Source: Syntrophomonadaceae bacterium
GTDB lineage: Bacteria; Bacillota; Dethiobacteria; DTU022; UBA8154
Length of the DNA stretch: 6,926 bases
Assembly (NCBI GenBank): GCA_003561325.1
Contig: PWWY01000193.1
Coordinates: forward strand, 1-6,926
Reading direction: 5' to 3'
Shown: positions 1 to 6,178 of the stretch, in pieces
Layout: each line of letters starts with the position of its first letter
Position numbering within the stretch: the first letter of the stretch is position 1
Position numbers and translations under genes: made by a program
Notes under the pieces: model-generated
What the model was told of the DNA's origin: nothing
The model's input: the letters and a program-made list of their open reading frames with translations, nothing else
The model's database searches: none

Positions 1-290
1 AAGATGATGAAGAAACAGCCCGGATCAAGGAAATGGGCCTGGAAGATCCCCGGCAGCTGCTGCTCATGGAAGATCTGATCCGGGGAGACGACGTGATTTT
101 CGCTGCCACGGGCATTACCGACGGGGACTTTCTACAGGGAGTTCGTTACTCGGGAACCACGGCGACAACTCACTCCCTGGTGATGAGAAGTATCACCGGG
201 ACCATTCGGTTGATCAAAGCAACACACCAGCTTCGCCTCAAGCCTCATTACGTGGCACGCAGCTGCCAGGGCGAGGGCGGCAGCAAGTAA
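1..290 (+). CDS. glpX: Fructose-1,6-bisphosphatase class II (GlpX), C-terminal part
   Basis: This is the last 95 or so codons of GlpX, read from position 3 to a TAA stop at 288-290; the 5' part lies outside the window. The family hydrolyses fructose-1,6-bisphosphate to fructose-6-phosphate in gluconeogenesis, using a divalent metal, in the cytoplasm. The visible segment carries the conserved run GDDVIFAATGITDGD, then the GVRYSG stretch and THSLVMRS, all typical of the C-terminal lobe of GlpX. GlpX proteins are usually about 320-335 residues, so roughly two thirds is missing and the upstream catalytic residues cannot be checked. In Clostridia glpX commonly lies just before rho, which fits here except for the exchanger gene in between. 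The tail after the THSLVMRS block (about 45 residues) looks complete. No intrinsic terminator follows, so read-through into the next gene is likely. Identity is secure from the motifs. Confidence 0.95.
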   Translation, partial: DDEETARIKEMGLEDPRQLLLMEDLIRGDDVIFAATGITDGDFLQGVRYSGTTATTHSLVMRSITGTIRLIKATHQLRLKPHYVARSCQGEGGSK

Positions 291-313
291 ACCTTCTCCA
301 GAGAGGATCATCC

Positions 314-322
314 AGGAGGTGA
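314..322 (+). promoter_or_regulatory. Strong Shine-Dalgarno without an adjacent start codon
   Basis: AGGAGGTGA is a full-strength ribosome binding site, but no usable start codon follows within 5-12 nt. The next in-frame starts for the downstream exchanger are TTG at 368 and ATG at 374. The intervening bases 323-361 can fold into a hairpin. With that hairpin formed, only 9 unpaired nt (320-322 and 362-367) separate AGGAGG from TTG 368. Assignment of this site to the exchanger gene is inferred. Confidence 0.6.
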
Positions 323-361
323 GCCCCGGGCAGGGCCTCTTCAGCTGCAACCTGCCAGGGC
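323..361 (+). other. Hairpin between Shine-Dalgarno and start of the exchanger gene
   Basis: Bases 323-326 (GCCC) pair with 358-361 (GGGC), and 329-334 (GGCAGG) pair with 351-356 (CCTGCC). C327/G328 face A357 as a small internal loop, and the terminal loop is 16 nt (335-350). This gives ten base pairs, nine of them G-C. No T tract follows, so it is not an intrinsic terminator. It lies exactly between the Shine-Dalgarno and the start codon and may loop out the excess spacer. Confidence 0.55.
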
Positions 362-367
362 AAATCA

Positions 368-1369
368 TTGAACATGTGGCTGGCTCTATTGATCAACGCG
401 GCGCTGATTGTCCTGGCTGGCAGCCAGCTGGCCCGGAACGCGGAGCGTATATCCAGGGACCTGGGCTTAAGCAGCGCCTGGGCGGGAGCACTCCTTCTCC
501 CACTCGCCACATCTCTTCCCGAACTCGTAACCTGTAGCCGGGCTGCCATGATTGACGCCCCGGACCTGGCCGGGGGGAATATCTACGGCAGCATCCTCTT
601 TAACCTCGTCTTAATTGCCTTAATTGACCTGGCACAGGGACGCGGTCCCCTGACAGCCAAACGCAAGAAGATCCTTATTTTAACGGGAATATTGAGCATT
701 TTCGCCATTGCATTTTCCATCTTGGGTATTTTGCTGTCCCTTCCCCTTGGCCTGGGGTGGGTAGGCTATGATACCCTGGCCCTCGTGCTGCTCTACCTTG
801 TCGGCAGCGCCCTGATCATGGGCATGGACAAACATGTTTCTGTCCAGGTGCTGCCGGGCGGGCACGACCGGGTCATCCCTGCTTCGGAACACCGCAGGGA
901 ACTCTACCAGGCCCTGCTGATTTTTTCCGCCGCAGGGGCGGTGATTATCTTTGCCGGGATTAACTTGACCGACGCGGCGGACCGGATTGCCCTGGAAACG
1001 GGCATGAACCGGACGTTGATCGGTTCTCTGTTTATCGCCGTTTCCACGTCACTGCCAGAACTGGTCACGACCCTGTCCGCCGTGCGCCTGGGGCATGTTG
1101 AAATGGCCATTGGAAATGTTTTCGGAGCCAATTTTTTCAATATCCTGCTGTTATTTTTCACTGACCTCTTTTACCGGGAAGGCCTGCTTCTTTCCAGCCT
1201 GGCCGGCTCCAATGTCGTGGTGGCCGTCGTGGCAATTTTCTTGACACTGGTGGCCGTGATCAGCCTGGTCTACCCCTTTCGACGCCAGTGGCTTCACATG
1301 GGCCTGCCTTCGCTCATTATCCTGGGGGGATATCTAACGGCTTTTGCTTTCCTGTTTTTTGCAAACTGA
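368..1369 (+). CDS. CaCA-family sodium/calcium (or cation/proton) exchanger, YrbG-like
   Basis: An integral membrane antiporter of 333 residues, close to the usual length of bacterial CaCA exchangers, which move Ca2+ (or a related cation) out against Na+ or H+. Two inverted alpha-repeats are visible. Alpha-1 has ATSLPE at residues 47-52, then GGNIYGS (69-75) with N79. Alpha-2 has STSLPE at 226-231, then GNVFGAN (249-255) with N258. Glu52 and Glu231 correspond to the paired ion-binding glutamates of the family. Hydrophobic segments flank both repeats, with a charged loop around residues 155-180 in the middle. The repeats are not symmetric: the Asn normally found in the GSN motif of alpha-1 is Ile76, and alpha-2 has Ala254 where Ser is common, so ion specificity is uncertain. 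The start is TTG 368 or ATG 374; neither has a close Shine-Dalgarno (see the site at 314). It ends 20 nt before rho and is probably co-transcribed with it. Confidence 0.9.
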   Translation: MNMWLALLINAALIVLAGSQLARNAERISRDLGLSSAWAGALLLPLATSLPELVTCSRAAMIDAPDLAGGNIYGSILFNLVLIALIDLAQGRGPLTAKRKKILILTGILSIFAIAFSILGILLSLPLGLGWVGYDTLALVLLYLVGSALIMGMDKHVSVQVLPGGHDRVIPASEHRRELYQALLIFSAAGAVIIFAGINLTDAADRIALETGMNRTLIGSLFIAVSTSLPELVTTLSAVRLGHVEMAIGNVFGANFFNILLLFFTDLFYREGLLLSSLAGSNVVVAVVAIFLTLVAVISLVYPFRRQWLHMGLPSLIILGGYLTAFAFLFFAN

Positions 1370-1389
1370 TCAGAAAGCGAGCGAGGACG

Positions 1390-2634
1390 ATGCAACTAAA
1401 TGAATTGGAAACGTTAAACCTGGAGGAGCTGCAAAAACGAGCCAAAGACGCCGATGTTAAAGGCTTCAGCAGCATGAAAAAACGAGACCTGATTTTTGCC
1501 CTCTTACGGCAAGAAGCCGAAGCGGAAGGATTGATTTTCGCCGAAGGTATCCTGGAAATCATGCCGGACGGATATGGTTTCTTACGGAGAGTGAATTACC
1601 TGCCCCACGAAAATGATATCTACATCTCTGCTTCCCAGATTCGTCGTTTCAGCTTGCGAACGGGGGACCAGGTTTCAGGGAAAGTTCGCCCGCCCAAGGA
1701 AAATGAACGGTATTACGCCCTACTCCATGTCGAGGCTGTGAACAACCAGGATCCGGAAAAGGCAGCCCTTCGCCCCCATTTTGCCGAGCTCATTCCCGTC
1801 CATCCGGATTTTCAGCTCTGCCTGGAGAAAGATCCCGAGGACATGGCAACACGGATTATTGACCTGCTGATCCCCGTGGGCAAAGGTCAGCGCGGCTTGA
1901 TCGTGTCCGCACCCAAGGCGGGGAAAACCTTGCTTTTAAAGAAGATTGCAAACAGCCTGGCGTACAACTATCCCCAGCTGGATCTGATCGTTTTGCTCAT
2001 TGATGAGCGGCCCGAAGAAGTGACCGACATGAGCCGCTCGGTCCGCGGAGAAGTGTTGAGCTCCACCTTTGATGAGAAGCCGGATAATCACGTGCGTCTG
2101 GCAGAACTGGTTCTGGAGCGGGCCCAGCGGCTGGTGGAGCAGGAAAGAGACGTGGTGATCCTCCTGGACAGCATTACACGCCTGACCAGGGCTTATAACC
2201 TGGTTATCCCTCCCAGCGGACGAACACTGTCTGGAGGCATAGACCCGGCAGCATTTCACAAGCCCAAGAAATTCTTCGGAGCAGCGCGTAATATCGAGTA
2301 TGGTGGCAGCCTGACTATTTTGGCCACCTCCCTGGTAGACACCGGCAGCCGCATGGATGATGTCATTTATGAAGAATTCAAAGGGACGGGGAACATGGAA
2401 CTGCACCTGGATCGCAAAATTGCCGAGCGGCGCTATTTTCCTGCCATTGATATTCCCCGCTCTGGAACCCGCAGGGAGGAACTCCTCCTGGATGAAAACG
2501 CCATTGAGCTCATGTGGGCCCTGCGGCGTTCCATGAATGTCTCTTCTTCTTCCGACTTTCTGGAGGCCCTCATTGAGCGATTGAAAAAGACCGACAGCAA
2601 CGCCTCTTTTCTCGCAAACCTGCATAACCTTTAG
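1390..2634 (+). CDS. rho: Transcription termination factor Rho
   Basis: Rho is a ring-shaped hexameric RNA-dependent ATPase and translocase that ends transcription at Rho-dependent sites. The 414-residue protein matches the usual length (about 420) and has no large insertion. Residues 1-45 form the helical Rho_N region. The OB-fold RNA-binding domain includes DGYGFLR at 60-66. The ATPase core has Walker A SAPKAGKT at 173-180 (Lys179), the DERPEEVTDM block, and Walker B VVILLD ending at Asp260. The block KKFFGAARN follows, then GTGNMELHLDRK and Arg357 in RSGTR, which matches the arginine finger. ATG 1390 was chosen because the protein then begins MQLNELE, as in homologues, with a GCGAGG ribosome binding site at 1381-1386. 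The reading frame stays open upstream to 1288, but that part lies inside the exchanger gene. rho follows that gene by 20 nt, so co-transcription is likely. Confidence 0.98.
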   Translation: MQLNELETLNLEELQKRAKDADVKGFSSMKKRDLIFALLRQEAEAEGLIFAEGILEIMPDGYGFLRRVNYLPHENDIYISASQIRRFSLRTGDQVSGKVRPPKENERYYALLHVEAVNNQDPEKAALRPHFAELIPVHPDFQLCLEKDPEDMATRIIDLLIPVGKGQRGLIVSAPKAGKTLLLKKIANSLAYNYPQLDLIVLLIDERPEEVTDMSRSVRGEVLSSTFDEKPDNHVRLAELVLERAQRLVEQERDVVILLDSITRLTRAYNLVIPPSGRTLSGGIDPAAFHKPKKFFGAARNIEYGGSLTILATSLVDTGSRMDDVIYEEFKGTGNMELHLDRKIAERRYFPAIDIPRSGTRREELLLDENAIELMWALRRSMNVSSSSDFLEALIERLKKTDSNASFLANLHNL

Positions 2635-2757
2635 ACACTGGTTGAAAAAGATGGCTTGCTGGTTCAGGGATGAACAGATCCTTCCCCCTGTTGCTCTCTG
2701 CTCGAAGGCAGAAAACCAGGAAACATGAACAGAAAAAGCGGCGGAATTTTTGCGTAC

Positions 2758-2788
2758 GCCTCCTTGTCGTCCCGGAGGGCTGTTTTTT
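2758..2788 (+). terminator. Possible intrinsic terminator after rho
   Basis: CCTCC at 2759-2763 can pair with GGAGG at 2774-2778 around a 10-nt loop. A bulged G would allow one more pair (G2758-C2780). Six T residues follow at 2783-2788. The stem is short and the T tract is two to four bases away, so this is a moderate candidate. It lies 125 nt after the rho stop and directly before the rpmE promoter, which is where a terminator would be expected. Confidence 0.4.
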
Positions 2789-2791
2789 GTG

Positions 2792-2820
2792 TTGTCAAAT
2801 GAAGCATTATTTGTTATGAT
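2792..2820 (+). promoter_or_regulatory. Sigma-A-type promoter of rpmE, with extended -10
   Basis: The -35 box TTGTCA (2792-2797) matches TTGACA at five of six positions, and the -10 box TATGAT (2815-2820) matches TATAAT at five of six. They are 17 bp apart. TG at 2812-2813, one base before the -10, makes it an extended -10. Transcription would start around 2826-2828, giving an rpmE leader of about 60 nt. This is the best promoter in the window. Confidence 0.8.
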
Positions 2821-2852
2821 AGATGTCGCGCAGAAAAACAAAAGGCTTGCAG

Positions 2853-2897
2853 AAACCACGGTTTTTTTTCAGGAAAGAGGTGATCCACGTGAAAAAA
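2853..2897 (+). promoter_or_regulatory. rpmE leader with alternative structures around the ribosome binding site
   Basis: Two competing folds can be drawn. In one, AAAC (2853-2856) pairs with GTTT (2861-2864), followed by further T residues. In the other, TTTTTTCA (2864-2871) pairs perfectly with TGAAAAAA (2890-2897), enclosing the Shine-Dalgarno GAGGTGAT (2877-2884) in an 18-nt loop and pairing two bases of the GTG start. Ribosomal protein leaders, including L31 leaders in some bacteria, are known to be autoregulatory. I cannot match this one to a defined motif. All stems are A-T rich, so stability is modest. Confidence 0.3.
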
Positions 2898-3089
2898 GAA
2901 ATTCATCCCGCATATGAAAAGACCAAGATAACCTGTGCCTGCGGCTCAGCCTATGAAGTTGGTTCCACGGTCAAAGACATGAAAGTAGAGATATGTTCTA
3001 ACTGCCATCCCTTTTTTACCGGGAAACAAAAATTTGTTGATTCCGGGGGCCGTGTGGAACGCTTTAAGCGTAAATACGGCATGGAGTAA
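2889..3089 (+). CDS. rpmE: 50S ribosomal protein L31 (zinc-binding type A)
   Basis: L31 is a small protein of the large ribosomal subunit that bridges to the 30S head. The 66-residue product begins with the family pattern KKEIHPAYE and contains FFTGKQ and GGRVERF. Cys16, Cys18, Cys36 and Cys39 form the zinc-binding set, so this is the C+ paralogue, the form that zinc-limited bacteria often replace with a cysteine-free copy. The GTG start at 2889 is set by a Shine-Dalgarno that matches the 16S tail very well (GAGGTGAT, 2877-2884) and by homologue length. An in-frame ATG at 2823 lies at or before the predicted transcription start and is excluded. Its own promoter lies upstream and a strong terminator follows, so rpmE is probably largely monocistronic. 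Confidence 0.97.
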   Translation: MKKEIHPAYEKTKITCACGSAYEVGSTVKDMKVEICSNCHPFFTGKQKFVDSGGRVERFKRKYGME

Positions 3090-3102
3090 GAAGAAGATGC
3101 TG

Positions 3103-3133
3103 AAAAGCAGGGCTAAAGCAGCCCTGTTTTTTT
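3103..3133 (+). terminator. Intrinsic terminator after rpmE
   Basis: CAGGGCT (3108-3114) pairs perfectly with AGCCCTG (3120-3126) across a 5-nt loop and is followed at once by seven T residues (3127-3133). An A run before the stem can pair with the T run and extend it. It starts 13 nt after the rpmE stop. This is a textbook Rho-independent terminator, and it argues against any yqhQ start codon upstream of 3134. Confidence 0.92.
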
Positions 3134-3143
3134 CAAATGGGGC

Positions 3144-3171
3144 CTGTGCGGGCGTTTCGCCAGCTGCACGG
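3144..3171 (+). other. Nested stem-loop upstream of yqhQ
   Basis: CTGTGC (3144-3149) can pair with GCACGG (3166-3171, one G-T pair). Inside it GGCG (3151-3154) pairs with CGCC (3158-3161) around TTT. No T tract follows. It lies between the rpmE terminator and the yqhQ ribosome binding site. Its function is unknown, and it may be a chance fold in GC-rich DNA. Confidence 0.3.
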
Positions 3172-3198
3172 ATTAAAGAAAGGGCAGGGTGGATTCGT

Positions 3199-4143
3199 TT
3201 GAAAGAAAACAAGGTGCATATCGGGGGACAAGCGGTGATCGAGGGTGTGATGATGAGAAATCGATCGAAGATCGCGATCGCTGTCCGCCAGCCCAACGGC
3301 GGGATCGCTGTTGAAAAAAAGGATTTTTTTTCCTTCGGTGAACGCTTCCCCATCTTAAAATGGCCCGTCTTACGCGGAATGGTTGCCTTTGTGGAGGCCC
3401 TGGTCCTGGGGGTTACGTCCATTTCTGCCTCCGCAGAGCACGCGCTGGAGGACGAAGAGGAACTCAAGGGCTGGGAGCTCCCTCTCACTGTCGCGGTTTC
3501 CCTGGTTTTTGGCGTGGGGTTATTTATCCTGTTGCCCACCGTGCTGATGAGCTGGCTGCGCCAAAGTGGGGGGCCTCCCTTGCTGCTCAACCTGGGTGAA
3601 GGAGCCATTCGCCTTGCCATTTTCTTGAGCTATATCTTTCTCATTTCACGCTGGCAAGAAGTAGGAAGAGTTTTTCAATACCACGGTGCTGAGCATAAGG
3701 CCATTGCGTGCTACGAAGCCGGTCTCCCCCTGACGGTGGATAATACGCGCCCCTACAGCCCACTGCACCGCAGGTGCGGCACCAGCTTTCTCTTGATCGT
3801 GATGGTTACCAGCATCCTTTTGTTCTCCTTTTTCGGTTGGCCTGGGATCTGGCAGCGCATTCTGATCCGACTTTCCCTGCTCCCGCTGGTAGCAGGACTT
3901 TCTTATGAAGCGATCAAATTTGCCGGTGCCCGGGACAACCTGTTTACGCGGATCATCTCGCAACCCGGTCTCTGGCTGCAGCGCATGACCACGCGAAAAC
4001 CAGCAGATGACCAGATCGAGGTCGCCATTTACGCGCTGCAGGCGGTGCTTCAAGGAGAAGAAATGCCTGGAGAAGGGACTGCACCGCTGGTAGCGGTTGA
4101 TTCGCAGCAAGATGTCTTTGCGCAAGCGGAGGAGAAACCATGA
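3199..4143 (+). CDS. yqhQ: DUF1385 family membrane protein (YqhQ-like), function unknown
   Basis: A protein of about 314 residues of the conserved but uncharacterised DUF1385 family (YqhQ of Bacillus subtilis). The N-terminal signature GGQAVIEGVMMR is at residues 9-20. The second signature, YHGAEHKAIACYEAG, starts at Tyr161, and RCGTSF has Cys193. His162, Glu165, His166 and the cysteines are candidates for a metal site, but that is inference. Four hydrophobic stretches suggest a membrane protein: two before the HGAEHK block and two after it. The C-terminal tail is acidic and hydrophilic. I chose TTG 3199 because AGGGTGG lies at a proper distance upstream (3186-3192) and the homologous part starts soon after; GTG 3214 is the alternative. 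Starts at 3034 or 3097 would put a terminator inside the gene. Its TGA overlaps the prfA ATG, so the two are translationally coupled. It commonly neighbours prfA/prmC or rpmE in Clostridia. Confidence 0.88.
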   Translation: MKENKVHIGGQAVIEGVMMRNRSKIAIAVRQPNGGIAVEKKDFFSFGERFPILKWPVLRGMVAFVEALVLGVTSISASAEHALEDEEELKGWELPLTVAVSLVFGVGLFILLPTVLMSWLRQSGGPPLLLNLGEGAIRLAIFLSYIFLISRWQEVGRVFQYHGAEHKAIACYEAGLPLTVDNTRPYSPLHRRCGTSFLLIVMVTSILLFSFFGWPGIWQRILIRLSLLPLVAGLSYEAIKFAGARDNLFTRIISQPGLWLQRMTTRKPADDQIEVAIYALQAVLQGEEMPGEGTAPLVAVDSQQDVFAQAEEKP

Positions 4144-5207
4144 TGTGGGAAAAACTACAAACATTGGAAGAACGTTATCTCTACCTGGAAGAACAGCTAA
4201 GCGACCCCGTCGTGCTAAAAAACCAGCAGCAGTGGCAGAAATATACCCGGGAACACGCGGAGTTGAGTGAAACGGTGGAGGCCTTTCGGCAGATGAAAAA
4301 CGTTGAGGGCGACCTGCGGGAAGCCAGGGAGATGCTTCATGACAAGCCCGACGAAGAAATGGAAACATACTTGAGGGAAGAGCTGGCACGACTGACGACG
4401 ATTAAAGAGAGGCTGGAAGAGAAGTTAAACCTGTTGATGCTGCCCAAGGATCCCAGCGATGAAAAAGATGTCATTATGGAGATACGCGCTGGGACAGGGG
4501 GCGATGAAGCCTCCTTGTTTGCTGCAGACCTGCTGCGGATGTACCTGCGCTTTGCCGAAAGGAAAGGCTGGCAGACGGAAGTGATCGATTCAAGCCCGAC
4601 GGATATCGGCGGGTTCAAGGAGATCATTTTCTCCATCAAGGGACGTGGCGCGTACAGCCAGCTAAAATTTGAAAGCGGCGTTCATCGGGTGCAGCGTATT
4701 CCCGCCACGGAATCAGGTGGCCGCATCCACACTTCAGCGGCTACGGTGGCGGTTTTGCCGGAAGCTGAAGAAGTTGAACTTACCATTCATCCCCAGGATC
4801 TCCGCCTGGATACTTTTTGTTCCACGGGACCCGGGGGGCAAAGCGTGAACACGACCCAATCGGCGGTGCGCATTACCCATATCCCGACCCAGACCGTGGT
4901 GACCTGCCAGGACGAAAAATCGCAGCTGAAAAACCGTGAAAAGGCCATGAGGGTCCTGCGCGCTCGACTGCTGGATAACCTGCAGGCCCAGCAGCAAAGT
5001 GAACAGGCTGAAGAGAGGCGCAGCCAGGTTGGCAGCGGGGATCGCAGTGAACGCATCCGCACCTACAATTTTCCTCAGAACCGGGTCACCGACCACCGGA
5101 TCGGTTTAACCCTGCACAGGTTGGAATACGTGCTGCAGGGGGATATGGAGGAGATCATCACCGCCCTCACGGCCCATGACCGCGCTGTACAGATCAAGCA
5201 GATTTGA
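4140..5207 (+). CDS. prfA: Peptide chain release factor 1 (RF1)
   Basis: RF1 reads UAA and UAG in the ribosomal A site and triggers release of the finished peptide. The 355-residue length is normal. An N-terminal coiled-coil region covers about residues 1-100. The codon-recognition tripeptide PAT is at 188-190, which marks RF1 rather than RF2 (SPF). The catalytic GGQ is at 232-234 in the context GPGGQSVN; Gln234 is the expected methylation target of PrmC. ATG 4140 overlaps the yqhQ stop (ATGA) and has GGAGGAG at 4128-4134. A second ATG at 4143 is also possible and would shorten the protein by one residue. The gene ends in TGA, a codon RF1 does not read, so its own termination depends on RF2. 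No unusual residues were seen. Confidence 0.98.
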   Translation: MMWEKLQTLEERYLYLEEQLSDPVVLKNQQQWQKYTREHAELSETVEAFRQMKNVEGDLREAREMLHDKPDEEMETYLREELARLTTIKERLEEKLNLLMLPKDPSDEKDVIMEIRAGTGGDEASLFAADLLRMYLRFAERKGWQTEVIDSSPTDIGGFKEIIFSIKGRGAYSQLKFESGVHRVQRIPATESGGRIHTSAATVAVLPEAEEVELTIHPQDLRLDTFCSTGPGGQSVNTTQSAVRITHIPTQTVVTCQDEKSQLKNREKAMRVLRARLLDNLQAQQQSEQAEERRSQVGSGDRSERIRTYNFPQNRVTDHRIGLTLHRLEYVLQGDMEEIITALTAHDRAVQIKQI

Positions 5208-5263
5208 GGGATGATGACCGCCTGAGAGCGGCTGGTCGTGAACCGTGCGGGGCAGGCAAGAGC

Positions 5264-5269
5264 AGGAGG
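5264..5269 (+). promoter_or_regulatory. Ribosome binding site that decides the prmC start
   Basis: AGGAGG is 9 nt before GTG 5279. An ATG at 5271 is only 1 nt away from it and in another frame, where it reads just three codons (ATG AAA AGG) before a TGA at 5280-5282 that overlaps the GTG. The position supports GTG 5279 over the upstream in-frame TTG at 5204. Confidence 0.8.
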
Positions 5270-5278
5270 CATGAAAAG

Positions 5279-6151
5279 GTGAGCTGGACCATCAACCAGG
5301 CCTTGCATGAGGCCGTTTCTTTTTTGCAAACCCGCGGGATTGAAGGTCCGAGGAAAGAAGCGGAATACTTGCTCTGTTTCCTGCTGGAAAAGGAAAGAGC
5401 CTATCTTTATGGCCACGGGGAACACCCCCTGAGCGACCCGGAGAAAAACCGCTTCCTGCAGCTCCTTGAACAGAGGGGCTGCAGGGAGCCTTTGGCCTAC
5501 CTTGCCGGCAAAAAAGAGGTCATGGGAAAAACGTTCCTGGTTAACCGTGCGGTGCTGATCCCGCGTCCCGAAACGGAGCACCTGGTGGAGGCGGTGATCA
5601 GGTGGCTGCGGGAAACGTATCCCCGGCAAAGGGAAGGAGAAGGGTTCAGCCTGCTGGACCTGGGAACGGGCTGCGGGAACATCGCTGTCATGCTGGCCCT
5701 GAATTTTCCTGCCGCCGCGATCACCGCGGTTGATCACAGCGCAGAAGCTCTCCAGGTGGCCCGTCAAAACGCTATTTTTCACGGCGTGAAGGACCGCGTC
5801 GAAACCATCTGCAGCTCTTTTTGGGGTTCGCTTGCTCCCGGGCAGCACCGCTTCCAGGCGGTCGTATCCAACCCGCCCTATATCCCCCGGTCTGCCATGG
5901 CTTCCCTCATGGCGGAAGTTCAGAAAGAACCCCGAAGTGCTCTTGATGGTGGGAATGACGGACTGGAAGCATACCGCAAGATATTGCCCAATGCCCGGGA
6001 TTACCTGACGATTCCAGGGCTGGATGCCCTGGAAATCGGGGAAAACCAGGCTGAGTCCGTGGGGGCGGTAGCCCGAAGCGCCGGCCTTTTGGTTGACCAG
6101 ATCATCCGGGACTACGGCGGCAGGGAGCGGGTGATTTTGCTGCGGGCATAA
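5279..6151 (+). CDS. prmC: Peptide chain release factor N5-glutamine methyltransferase PrmC (HemK)
   Basis: PrmC transfers a methyl group from S-adenosylmethionine to the side-chain amide of the glutamine in the GGQ motif of RF1 and RF2, which speeds peptide release. The 290-residue protein has the family's two parts. An N-terminal helical domain (about residues 1-90) binds the release factor. A Rossmann-type methyltransferase domain follows, with SAM motif I DLGTGCG at 127-133 and the catalytic NPPY at 198-201. PRPETE just before the fold is also typical. The motif has Cys at a place where Ser is common, which is not expected to matter. GTG 5279 is chosen from the AGGAGG at 5264. The gene starts 71 nt after prfA, its substrate gene, and is presumably in the same operon. 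The next gene, nikR, is convergent. Confidence 0.96.
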   Translation: MSWTINQALHEAVSFLQTRGIEGPRKEAEYLLCFLLEKERAYLYGHGEHPLSDPEKNRFLQLLEQRGCREPLAYLAGKKEVMGKTFLVNRAVLIPRPETEHLVEAVIRWLRETYPRQREGEGFSLLDLGTGCGNIAVMLALNFPAAAITAVDHSAEALQVARQNAIFHGVKDRVETICSSFWGSLAPGQHRFQAVVSNPPYIPRSAMASLMAEVQKEPRSALDGGNDGLEAYRKILPNARDYLTIPGLDALEIGENQAESVGAVARSAGLLVDQIIRDYGGRERVILLRA

Positions 6152-6178
6152 AGCGCCCGGTCCGGCCGCGCGGCTTTT
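6150..6178 (+). terminator. Possible bidirectional terminator between prmC and nikR
   Basis: AAAGC (6150-6154) pairs with GCTTT (6173-6177), and GC at 6155-6156 can add two pairs past a bulged G, around a very GC-rich loop. A 10-bp palindrome, GCCGCGCGGC, lies at 6165-6174 if the flanking base is included, and CCGG repeats add alternative folds. Only four T residues follow on the plus strand and three on the minus strand. It lies in the 25-nt gap between the convergent stop codons, where a shared terminator would be expected, but its form is weak. Confidence 0.35.

Noticed and set aside
323..361. Hairpin read as a terminator of glpX
   Set aside because: The stem is strong but no T tract follows; the next bases are AAATCA.
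319..537. GTG-started frame right at the strong Shine-Dalgarno
   Set aside because: The GTG overlaps the Shine-Dalgarno itself, so it cannot be served by it, and the frame runs through the exchanger gene in another frame with no protein-like features.
1288..1389. N-terminal extension of Rho to 1288
   Set aside because: It would overlap the exchanger gene by more than 80 nt, and Rho homologues begin close to the MQLNELE start at 1390.
1936..2859. Long open frame (307 codons) on the minus strand
   Set aside because: It lies almost wholly antisense to the conserved rho gene and its product has no recognisable motif; it is an open frame caused by rho codon usage.
2823..2888. In-frame ATG 2823 as the rpmE start
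   Set aside because: It lies within a few bases of the promoter -10 box, at or before the likely transcription start, and would add 22 residues to a protein of fixed length.
3034..3198. Upstream starts for yqhQ at 3034 or ATG 3097
   Set aside because: They would put the rpmE intrinsic terminator inside the coding region and add residues not found at the start of the family.
2946..4389. Open frames of 224 (2946-3620) and 247 codons (3646-4389) on the minus strand
   Set aside because: They are antisense to rpmE, yqhQ and prfA, and their compositions look like shadow translations with no domain.
5075..5848. Open frame of 257 codons on the minus strand
   Set aside because: It is antisense to the conserved ends of prfA and prmC and has no family signature.
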